Shown: piece after piece, positions 5,827 to 13,524 of the stretch
Layout of the letters: each line of letters begins with the position of its first letter
How positions within the stretch are numbered: the stretch's first letter is position 1
Assembly (NCBI GenBank): GCA_031367105.1
Contig: JANLPG010000041.1
Span: 1 to 18,342 of the forward strand
Source: Palsa-1233 sp031367105
GTDB lineage: Bacteria; Gemmatimonadota; Gemmatimonadetes; Gemmatimonadales; GWC2-71-9
Length of the DNA stretch: 18,342 nucleotides
Direction: 5' to 3'
Program-made: the position numbers and the translations under genes
Notes under the pieces: generated by a model
Databases searched by the model: none
Told to the model about the DNA's origin: nothing
Seen by the model: the letters and a program-made list of their open reading frames with translations, nothing else

Positions 5827-8486
5827 GCGATTCCCCACGGTCCGCGGCAGCCGCCGCCGCTCGACTCAGCGCCGCCTTGGCCGACCGCTACCGCATCGAA
5901 CGCGAGCTCGGCACCGGTGGCATGGCCACGGTCTACCTCGCCCACGACCTCAAGCACGAGCGTGACGTCGCCATCAAGGTGCTCCATCCCGACCTGGGCG
6001 CCGCACTCGGTAGCGAACGCTTCCTCAGCGAGATCCGCACCACCGCACGGTTGCAGCATCCGCACATCCTGCCCCTGCTCGATAGTGGAGCCGCCGACGG
6101 GTTGCTCTACTATGTGATGCCGCTCGTCACCGGCGAGACGCTGCGCACCCGCCTGGAGCGGGAGCGCCAGCTCCCTGTTGACGATGCAGTGCGCATCGCA
6201 CGCGAGGTGGCCGATGCCCTTGGCTACGCCCACGGCCTCGGTGTGATCCACCGCGACATCAAGCCGGAGAACATCCTGCTGCAGGGCGGCCACGCCCTGG
6301 TCGCCGACTTCGGGATCGCGCTGGCCGTGCAGAGCGCCGGCGGCCAGCGGATGACGCAGACCGGCCTCTCCCTCGGCACGCCGCAGTATATGAGCCCCGA
6401 ACAGGCGATGGGCGAGCGCGCAATCGATGCGCGCAGCGACCTCTATGCGCTCGGCGCCGTGTGCTACGAGATGCTCGTGGGTGAGCCGCCGTTCACGGGG
6501 CCGAGCGTGCAGGCGATCGTCGCACGATTGATCACCGAGGAGCCACGCGCCATCGCAGCACAGCGGAAAGCCGTGCCGCAGAGCGTCGAGTCGACGGTGA
6601 TGCGCGCACTGGAGAAGCTGCCCGCCGATCGCTTCGCGAGCGCGAGTGAGTTTGTGACGTCACTCAGCGGGGGCAGCGGCGTCGCGAGCTCAACCCGATC
6701 GACTCGTTCGGTGGGCGTAAGCGCGGGACCCTGGCGACGCATCAGCGCAGTTCTCGCGATCGCTACCGTCGCGGCGCTCGCCCTCACGGCGTGGGCACTG
6801 GCGCGCGATCCTGGTGTTGGGGCGCCGCTGGTATTCGACGCGGCGATGCCCGACACCGCCGCGATCAGCTTCGCCGCCAGCACCAACACCACCACCTTCG
6901 GCACCGGCAGCACCAACCTCACCCTTTCGCCTGACGGTCGCTTCGTCGTGTACCCCGTTGCGCGGGGCGATTCGACCGTACTCTGGTATCGCGATCTCCA
7001 CGATGGATCGGGACACGCGATTCCAGGTACCGAAGGGGCCGGCGCTCCGCGCATCTCACCCGACGGCACGCGCGTCGCCTTCGTGGTGAACGGGAGGGTG
7101 ATGATGATCCCGACCGCAGGCGGTCAGGCGAGGCGGCTTGTTGAAGAACTGGCTCCCGTCACCCTGGAGTGGATCTCGCCGACGCGGCTGATGATGCTCC
7201 ACAATCAGGGCTACCAACTGAGCTGGATTGACATCGACGGCGGCGCAACCAAGAGCATTGCCATCCCGCGTTGCCTCTACGGCCGCTGGCTCGCCGATGA
7301 AAAGCTCATTCTCTGCAGCCAGAACGAGTCGGGTTCGCTGCTCGATCCCGTCACGGGAAGCCAGTGGCCGATCCGGAAGGAAGTATCGGGAGCGGACGGC
7401 GGAGCGTTGTTTGGAGCGGCGTTCCAGGTCGTCGACGGTCGCTACCTGATCTATATCTCCTCCGATGGCGACTTGCGCGCTGCGCCATACCAGCCCAAAA
7501 CGCACCTGGTGGGTCGATCGGTCACGCTGGTCACCGGGGTGCGCCGCGACCTGGTCGGTTCCGGCCAGTTCGTTGTGAGCGCAGCAGGAATGCTCGCCTA
7601 TGTCTCCGGGAGCAACTCGCAGATCCGGCGAATGATGACGCTCCACGAAGGGGGGACACCCGCACCCTTCCCCGTCAGCCCGGCCCCATTCCTCCGATTC
7701 GACCTGAGCCGCGACCGGCGCTGGCTCGCCGCGGTGGTGCAGGCCACCGATCACCAGGAACTGCTGATATATGACCTGCGCAATGGGCAGTCGTTCAAGT
7801 GGCTGCAAGGCGATCAGGTTCGGCACCCGCTCTGGAGCCCAGACGGAAAGCAGCTAATCATCAGGGTCCAGCAAGGGATGCGCGCCTCCCTGCTTGTCGG
7901 TTCGCCATTCGCCACAACCCCTGCCGACACCCTGTTCGCGGCCGATAGTGCCAGTACCGTTCCTGATCCAATGGACTTCACGCTTCCAGGCACGTTGATC
8001 GCGAACCAGTCGGGGAGCTGGGTCACCTTCCGGATCGACATCTCGACCCGTCCGATCCGCATCGATACCCTCGCGACCACTGCCGCATTCGCCAGCGCCT
8101 CGCCCGACGGACGCCGGATGGTGTTCATGTCGGGAATGCTCGAACGGGTGATGACGTCCTCCTTTCCGCCCGGCACAGTCCAGACGCAGGCGGGGGTCGG
8201 CGGTGTCGAGCCGATGTGGCTCTCCAACACCGAAGTGCTCTATCGCCTGGGAGTCTCGTGGTATCTCGTGCGGCTTGATCCAGTCACCGGTGAAGTGATC
8301 GGTGCGCCAACCCTCTGGGGACGCGACGTCCGCTTCGCCGACACTCCCGGATGGTCCAACCGCCTGTCGCACGACCGCGGCATCATCTATGTGCAGGGAA
8401 GCGATCCCGACCACGCCAACTCCATTCGCCTCATCCCCAACTGGGTATCGCAGATGAAGCGGGCGGTGGACGCCGCCAACAAATGA
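5823..8486 (+). CDS. K3: transmembrane Ser/Thr kinase with PD40 beta-propeller
   Basis: This is an 887-residue Hanks-type kinase. The start is the GTG of GTGA overlapping the K2 stop, with a strong purine-rich site before it; the frame is open further up to 5586, but that part is K2 sequence in another frame. An alanine-rich N-terminus (SAAAAAARLSAALADRY) precedes the glycine loop (about residues 30-37), Lys52, HRDIKPEN from His143, DFG and MSPEQ. A membrane helix lies at about 306-325 (AVLAIATVAALALTAWAL). The external domain carries PD40 repeats (SPDGRFVVY, SPDGTRVAF, SPDGKQLII, SPDGRRMVF), some weaker than in K2, so the blade number is uncertain, and ends IPNWVSQMKRAVDAANK. Its C-lobe is almost the same as that of K6 and its activation segment the same as that of K7. 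Signal and substrate are unknown. Confidence 0.93.
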   Translation: MSDSPRSAAAAAARLSAALADRYRIERELGTGGMATVYLAHDLKHERDVAIKVLHPDLGAALGSERFLSEIRTTARLQHPHILPLLDSGAADGLLYYVMPLVTGETLRTRLERERQLPVDDAVRIAREVADALGYAHGLGVIHRDIKPENILLQGGHALVADFGIALAVQSAGGQRMTQTGLSLGTPQYMSPEQAMGERAIDARSDLYALGAVCYEMLVGEPPFTGPSVQAIVARLITEEPRAIAAQRKAVPQSVESTVMRALEKLPADRFASASEFVTSLSGGSGVASSTRSTRSVGVSAGPWRRISAVLAIATVAALALTAWALARDPGVGAPLVFDAAMPDTAAISFAASTNTTTFGTGSTNLTLSPDGRFVVYPVARGDSTVLWYRDLHDGSGHAIPGTEGAGAPRISPDGTRVAFVVNGRVMMIPTAGGQARRLVEELAPVTLEWISPTRLMMLHNQGYQLSWIDIDGGATKSIAIPRCLYGRWLADEKLILCSQNESGSLLDPVTGSQWPIRKEVSGADGGALFGAAFQVVDGRYLIYISSDGDLRAAPYQPKTHLVGRSVTLVTGVRRDLVGSGQFVVSAAGMLAYVSGSNSQIRRMMTLHEGGTPAPFPVSPAPFLRFDLSRDRRWLAAVVQATDHQELLIYDLRNGQSFKWLQGDQVRHPLWSPDGKQLIIRVQQGMRASLLVGSPFATTPADTLFAADSASTVPDPMDFTLPGTLIANQSGSWVTFRIDISTRPIRIDTLATTAAFASASPDGRRMVFMSGMLERVMTSSFPPGTVQTQAGVGGVEPMWLSNTEVLYRLGVSWYLVRLDPVTGEVIGAPTLWGRDVRFADTPGWSNRLSHDRGIIYVQGSDPDHANSIRLIPNWVSQMKRAVDAANK
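6330..6365. repeat. 36-bp repeat shared by K3 and K7
   Basis: This stretch, encoding QSAGGQRMTQTG just after the DFG motif, is identical to 16658-16693 in K7. K2 and K6 have an Ala codon in place of the shared Gln codon, so this is a private K3/K7 match. Confidence 0.8.
6372..6412. repeat. 41-bp activation-segment repeat, K3 copy
   Basis: This is identical to 3685-3725 in K2 and 16700-16740 in K7. It encodes the substrate-binding P+1 region GTPQYMSPEQAMG. Confidence 0.85.
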
Positions 8487-10882
8487 CCGACCTTCGCGCC
8501 CAGATCCAGTCCGGCCTCGGCGACGCCTACACCCTCGAGCGTGAGCTCGGCGGTGGCGGGATGTCGCGCGTCTTCGTGGCGCGCGATGAGAAGCTCGGTC
8601 GCGAAGTGGTGGTCAAGGTCATCGCCCCGGAACTGGCCGAAGGGCTCAGCGCCGAGCGCTTCACCCGCGAAGTCAAGCTCGCGGCGCGACTGCAACAGGC
8701 CAACATCGTCCCCGTCCTCGCGGCGGGTACCATCGGCTCCCTGCCCTACTTCACAATGCCATTCGTGCGCGGTGAATCGCTTCGCGCCAGACTCTCCACC
8801 GGTACGCCGGTGTCGCTCTCGGATGCCATCAGCGTGCTCCGTGATGTGGGCCGCGCGCTCGCCTATGCCCACGCCGAAGGGGTGGTGCATCGCGATATCA
8901 AGCCGGAGAACATCCTGCTCTCCGGTGGTGCCGCGGTCGTCACCGACTTTGGCATCGCCAAGGCGCTCGATGCCTCGCGCACGCACGAGGGCGGCGGAAT
9001 CGCCGGCATCACGCAGGTCGGGGCATCGCTTGGGACGCCGGCCTATATGGCACCGGAGCAGGCCCTCGGCGATCCGCACACCGACCAGCGCGCCGACATC
9101 TATGCCTGGGGTGTGGTGGCGTGGGAGCTGTTGGGCGATCGACATCCCTTCGCCGGACGCACCACGATGCAGGCGCTCATCGCGGCGCATCTCACCGAAG
9201 CGCCGCCATCGCTGCGCCAGCGGAAACCCGATGTTCCCGTTGCACTCGAAGCGCTGGTGATGCGCTGCCTCGAAAAGGATCCGGATAATCGGCCGTCGAC
9301 AGCATCCGAACTGCTCGCGGCACTCGACACCATCCACACCTCCGGTGAGCGGAGCGCCCCGATGGTCGCGCCGCCACCATCACGTAGGCGCGCGATGCTC
9401 CTGAGTGGTGTCGCCCTTCTCGTCCTGATCGCTGGCGTGTTGTTCGTGCAGTCTCGGCGCGGCGTGGCGCCAGCGACCAGCGCGGGCAAGTCGATCGCCG
9501 TCATTCCCTTCACGGTCACCGGTGGCGACACCGCCAACAGCTATCTCGCCGAGGGGCTCGCCGACCAGCTCACCAACTCGCTGGCACTGATCCCCGGACT
9601 TCGGCTTGCCGGACGGACCTCGGCGGCACGCTTTGGCGGCAAGGGTGCCACCGCGCAGGAAGTCGGTGCGGCGCTCGGCGTCGCCACGGTCCTCGACGGC
9701 ACGGTGCGTCGGGTCGGCAATCAGATTCGGGTGAGCGTGGAGCTGAGCAATACCAAAGATGGCCTGGTCATCTGGCACGAAAACTACGAACGCGATGCGG
9801 CCGACCTCTTCACCGTCCAAGACGATATCGCCAGCGCAATCGCTGCCGCCCTGCAAGTGACGCTGGTCGGCGCCGGCGCGGCGTCCGTGCGCGGCACCGA
9901 CGATCCCGTGGCGTATGACCTCTACCTCAAGGGGCTCTACCTCTTCCGCCGACGCGGACCCGGGCTCGCGACCGGCTCCTCCTCCTTTGAGCAGGCCATC
10001 GCGCGCGACAGCAACTTTGCCCGCGCCTGGGCCGGGCTCGCCTCGACCCTGATGGTGATGCCATACTTCCTCGATATCCGGATGGGGGAAGTGATTCCGC
10101 GTGCTCGTGCCGCGGCCGAACGCGCCATCCGGCTCGACTCCACCCTTGCCGAAGGCCACCTCTCCCTCGGCTTTGTCCTGGCAGAGGCGTTCGACTATGT
10201 GGGTGCCGAACGCGAAATTCGTCGTGCGATCGCGCTCGACACCACCTCGGCAGAGCCGCTCTATCGCTACGGCTGGCTCCTGCTGAACACCGGTCGGTCC
10301 GCCGAGGCGATTCCGGTGTTGCAGCAGGCGAAGGCGCGCGATCCGCTCTATTTCCTGATTTCGGCCTATCTCGGTTGGGCCCAGATCAATCAAGGGCAGG
10401 TCGATGAAGGGATTGCCGAGGAACGCCGCGCCGCCGATCTCGAACCGCGCAACCTCGCCACGCTCTCGATCATCACCCGCGGCTACTATCGCAGCGGCTT
10501 GCCCGATTCGTCCCGGGCGGCCGCTCGACGGCTGGTTGCGCTCACCAGGAGTCCGATTCGACTCGGTGCAGCCGCGTTCTCGCTCGCACGCACTGGTGCG
10601 GCAAGCGAGGCCGATGCGATTGTAGGACAGCTGGAGGCGCTGCCGCCCACCACCTGGACCAAGTGGTCGGGGCTCGCCATTGCCTACACCGGCAGGCGCG
10701 ACTTCGAGCGCGCGATTGGCGCGATGCAACGGGCCGCCGAGGGTGATGGTGACCTCTTTGTTCCGTTCGCGAGCGTGCTCGCAGGAGAGTTGCCGCAGGA
10801 CCCTCGCATCGACGCCGTCTGGCAGCGATTCAACCTCGACCCGGCACGCTTCGCGACCAGCCGGGGAGTACAACGCCCGTGA
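8483..10882 (+). CDS. K4: transmembrane Ser/Thr kinase with TolB-N-like domain and TPRs
   Basis: This is a 799-residue Hanks-type kinase and the odd member of the array. The start is the ATG of ATGA overlapping the K3 stop (MTDLRAQIQSGLGDAYTLE); the open frame back to 8351 is K3 sequence. The kinase domain has glycine loop GGGGMSRV (23-30), Lys45, HRDIKPEN from His136, DFG at 155-157 and GTPAYMAPEQALG. A membrane helix lies at about 304-323 (AMLLSGVALLVLIAGVLFV). There is no propeller. Residues about 336-455 (KSIAVIPFTVTGG, YLAEGLADQLTNSL, GVATVLDGTVRR) form a TolB-N/adenylate-cyclase-associated type domain. From about residue 474 on there are alpha-helical TPR-like repeats (YDLYLKGLYLFRRR, FARAWAGLASTL, LAEGHLSLGFVLAEA, AEPLYRYGWLLLNTG). 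TPRs bind proteins, so this member may join or regulate a complex. That role is inferred. The closest family is the Gemmatimonadota-style kinase-TPR protein. Confidence 0.93.
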   Translation: MTDLRAQIQSGLGDAYTLERELGGGGMSRVFVARDEKLGREVVVKVIAPELAEGLSAERFTREVKLAARLQQANIVPVLAAGTIGSLPYFTMPFVRGESLRARLSTGTPVSLSDAISVLRDVGRALAYAHAEGVVHRDIKPENILLSGGAAVVTDFGIAKALDASRTHEGGGIAGITQVGASLGTPAYMAPEQALGDPHTDQRADIYAWGVVAWELLGDRHPFAGRTTMQALIAAHLTEAPPSLRQRKPDVPVALEALVMRCLEKDPDNRPSTASELLAALDTIHTSGERSAPMVAPPPSRRRAMLLSGVALLVLIAGVLFVQSRRGVAPATSAGKSIAVIPFTVTGGDTANSYLAEGLADQLTNSLALIPGLRLAGRTSAARFGGKGATAQEVGAALGVATVLDGTVRRVGNQIRVSVELSNTKDGLVIWHENYERDAADLFTVQDDIASAIAAALQVTLVGAGAASVRGTDDPVAYDLYLKGLYLFRRRGPGLATGSSSFEQAIARDSNFARAWAGLASTLMVMPYFLDIRMGEVIPRARAAAERAIRLDSTLAEGHLSLGFVLAEAFDYVGAEREIRRAIALDTTSAEPLYRYGWLLLNTGRSAEAIPVLQQAKARDPLYFLISAYLGWAQINQGQVDEGIAEERRAADLEPRNLATLSIITRGYYRSGLPDSSRAAARRLVALTRSPIRLGAAAFSLARTGAASEADAIVGQLEALPPTTWTKWSGLAIAYTGRRDFERAIGAMQRAAEGDGDLFVPFASVLAGELPQDPRIDAVWQRFNLDPARFATSRGVQRP
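10863..10868 (+). promoter_or_regulatory. Possible Shine-Dalgarno for K5
   Basis: GGGGAG lies ten bases before the K5 GTG at 10879, inside the end of K4. It supports that start, together with the GTGA overlap. Confidence 0.45.
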
Positions 10883-13524
10883 CCGACACCGCCCTTCGCC
10901 TCACGGCAGCATTGGCCGACCGCTACCGTATCGAGCGTGAGCTCGGTGCGGGTGGGATGGCGACGGTCTATCTCGCCCACGACCTCAAGCACAACCGCAA
11001 GGTGGCGGTCAAGGTCCTGACGCCCGAGCTCGCAGCCGCGCTTGGCGCGGAGCGTTTCGTGCGGGAAATCGAAACGACCGCGGCGCTTCACCATCCCCAT
11101 ATTCTGCCGTTGTATGACTCGGGGGAAGCGGGCGGGTTCCTCTACTATGTATTGCCGTACATGGAGGGCGAGTCCCTTCGCGACCGACTGGATCGGGAGA
11201 AGCAGCTTCCGCTGGACGATGCCTTGCACGTCGCGCGCGAAGTCGCCGACGCGCTTTCCTACGCGCACGCGCGAGGCGTCATCCATCGGGACATCAAGCC
11301 CGAAAATATTCTGCTCGAATCCGGTCACGCGGTCGTCGCGGACTTCGGCATCGCCAAGGCAGTGGTCTCGGCCGGGACTGAAACCCTGACCCAGACCGGA
11401 ATCGCGATCGGCAGCCCCAGGTATATGAGCCCCGAACAGGCTGCGGGCGCCAAGGACCTCGATGGCCGGAGCGACCTCTACTCGCTGGCCTGCGTGCTGT
11501 ACGAGATGTTGACTGGTCAGCCGCCCTTCACTGGTCCCACCGTCGAGAGCGTGATCCGCCAGCATATGATTGACGCACCGAGACCGGTGTACCAACTCCG
11601 GCCAGCAGTACCGCCAATCATTGCCGACGTGCTGACTCGCGCCCTTGCCAAGAATCCCGCCGATCGCTTCAGCCCAGCAGCCACCTTTGCTGCGGCGCTT
11701 GTGACGCGCTCTGCCGGAGACGGTGCGGACACAGCTCGCCGATTTTCCCGGGTCGGCATCGGGATCGCAGTCATTGGAGCCCTGGCCACCCTCACGACAC
11801 TTGTCGTGGTCGCGCGCCGCACTGGCGCCGGCCCAGCAATCACGATCGGTCGCACCACCCAGGTGACTCGCGCGGCCGGACTCGAGGTGGATCCCGCCCT
11901 CTCTCCCAACGGTGAGACCATCGCATACGCCGCGGGTGCTCCCGCCACGATGCAGATCTACGTGCGCCAAGTCAGTGGCGGTCGCCCCGTGGCACTGACC
12001 AGCGACACGAGTGCCAACTTCCGCTGGCCGCGCTGGTCCCCCGACGGATCGCAGATTGCGTATCAAGCCAACGACGGGATCTACGTCGTTCCCGCCCTCG
12101 GCGGAGTACCCAGGCGGCTCACCCGCATCGACTTCGGCACATTTCGCTTCAGCCCCGGGGCAGGAACGCCGCTCACCGGATTCGACTGGTCACCCGATGG
12201 ACTGCGGATTGCCTCGACGCGCGGCTACGGCAACGACGGCATCACCCTGACGACCCTCGCCACCGGTGATACGGTGAACCTGCCCTCGCCATCTGCGCCC
12301 TCCAGTCCCGTCTGGTCGCCCGACGGCCAAAGTATCGCGGTCGTCGCGGGCAATCCGGTGTTCATCTTCGGTACGGGATACTTCGGCAACTCGGGCACCA
12401 ATGGGATCTGGATTGTGCACGTCGACGGTTCACCCCAGACCCGCGTTACCCCTGACAGTGCGCTGAATATCAGCCCGCAGTGGGCCTCCGACGGCCGTGC
12501 ACTCTTCTGGGTCTCGGACCGCGATGGCAGTCGGGACATCTATGAGCAGCGAATCAGCCGCGACGGGAGGCCGGAGGGAACCGTACAGCGCCTTACGACC
12601 GGCACCGATGCCCAGGGACTGACCCTCACGCGGCAAGGCACTCGGATGGCGTACTCGCGGCTCAACATCTATTCCAGCATCTGGTCGATCCCGGTACCGG
12701 CCCGCGGGCCGGTATCCATCCGCGGCGCGACGCGCTTGACGACCGGCAATGAAACCATTGAGGCGGTGGACGTCTCGAGCGATGGACGCTGGCTGGTGTT
12801 CGATTCCGACCGCAACGGGAACGCGGATCTGTATGTAATGCCAGCCACCGGCGGCGAGGCCCGGCAGATCACCACCGACTCGGCAAGCGATTACAGTGCC
12901 CGCTGGTCGCCCGATGGCCGGCGGATTGCCTTTCACTCGTTGCGAAACGGCAACCGCGACATCTACACGGTGGCCTTCGATGGCACGCAGTTGACGCGAC
13001 GAAGCTCGTCGGCGGACGAAGAACTCGACCCGGATTGGTCGCCTAATGGCGAGGCAATCGTCCACGAAGTAATCAGCGCGCAGTCGGCGCGACACGGATT
13101 TGCTGTGCTGCGATTGGCGGACAACGCCGCCCCAAGGTTCTTTTCACTTCCCGCGGCAGACTTCGCCCGCTGGGCGCCTGGCGGGAGAGAGTTCCTCTAT
13201 CACGCCCCTGACGGACTGCGGTCGCATCGAGTCGACGACGGAGCGGACAGCCTGAGGGTGTCCAATGCAACGATTGGAGCCGAAGCGTTCTACGCGGCGT
13301 GGTCCCGGGACGGTGCCACGCTCTACTACCTGGCCCGGTCCAGGGAGGGCTGGTCGATTCGCGCGGTGCCTGCCGCCGGTGGTACCAGCACAACGCTCGT
13401 CGACTTTGACGATCCGACCCGGCAGCACACGAAGTACGGGTTCAGTACCGACGGGAAGGTCTTTTATTTCACGATTGGCGCCCCCGAAAGCGATATCTGG
13501 GTCGCGGACCTGACAAAGCCGTGA
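10879..13524 (+). CDS. K5: divergent transmembrane Ser/Thr kinase with large PD40 beta-propeller
   Basis: This is an 881-residue Hanks-type kinase starting at the GTG of GTGA that overlaps the K4 stop. It has glycine loop GAGGMATV (23-30), Lys45, HRDIKPEN from His136 and DFG at 155-157. The activation segment is GIAIGSPRYMSPEQAAGAKD, which differs from the GTPQYMSPEQAMGE of its neighbours. The N-lobe also differs (KVLTPELAAALGAERFVREI, YVLPYMEGESLRDRL). A membrane helix lies at about 292-313. The external domain has about a dozen SPDG-type repeats, enough for two small propellers or one large one, such as SPDGSQIAY, SPDGLRIAS, SPDGQSIAV, SSDGRWLVF, SPDGRRIAF and STDGKVFYF. It contains no cysteine and lacks the NWF tail of K1 and K2. 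The order of repeats resembles TolB/DPP-type propellers. K7 has the same sensor type. Its ligand is unknown. Confidence 0.93.
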   Translation: MTDTALRLTAALADRYRIERELGAGGMATVYLAHDLKHNRKVAVKVLTPELAAALGAERFVREIETTAALHHPHILPLYDSGEAGGFLYYVLPYMEGESLRDRLDREKQLPLDDALHVAREVADALSYAHARGVIHRDIKPENILLESGHAVVADFGIAKAVVSAGTETLTQTGIAIGSPRYMSPEQAAGAKDLDGRSDLYSLACVLYEMLTGQPPFTGPTVESVIRQHMIDAPRPVYQLRPAVPPIIADVLTRALAKNPADRFSPAATFAAALVTRSAGDGADTARRFSRVGIGIAVIGALATLTTLVVVARRTGAGPAITIGRTTQVTRAAGLEVDPALSPNGETIAYAAGAPATMQIYVRQVSGGRPVALTSDTSANFRWPRWSPDGSQIAYQANDGIYVVPALGGVPRRLTRIDFGTFRFSPGAGTPLTGFDWSPDGLRIASTRGYGNDGITLTTLATGDTVNLPSPSAPSSPVWSPDGQSIAVVAGNPVFIFGTGYFGNSGTNGIWIVHVDGSPQTRVTPDSALNISPQWASDGRALFWVSDRDGSRDIYEQRISRDGRPEGTVQRLTTGTDAQGLTLTRQGTRMAYSRLNIYSSIWSIPVPARGPVSIRGATRLTTGNETIEAVDVSSDGRWLVFDSDRNGNADLYVMPATGGEARQITTDSASDYSARWSPDGRRIAFHSLRNGNRDIYTVAFDGTQLTRRSSSADEELDPDWSPNGEAIVHEVISAQSARHGFAVLRLADNAAPRFFSLPAADFARWAPGGREFLYHAPDGLRSHRVDDGADSLRVSNATIGAEAFYAAWSRDGATLYYLARSREGWSIRAVPAAGGTSTTLVDFDDPTRQHTKYGFSTDGKVFYFTIGAPESDIWVADLTKP

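Noticed and set aside
8351..8482. N-terminal extension of K4 back to 8351
   Set aside because: It lies in K3 coding sequence. The ATG at 8483 gives the standard MTDLRAQ-type kinase start and the ATGA overlap.
9380..10873. 497-codon open frame on the minus strand opposite K4
   Set aside because: It lies wholly antisense to a well-supported kinase-TPR gene, shows no recognisable domain, and long antisense frames are expected opposite GC-rich genes with strong third-position bias.
10684..12066. 460-codon minus-strand frame across the K4/K5 junction
   Set aside because: Same reason: it mirrors two clear coding regions and its translation is compositionally biased with no family match that I recognise.
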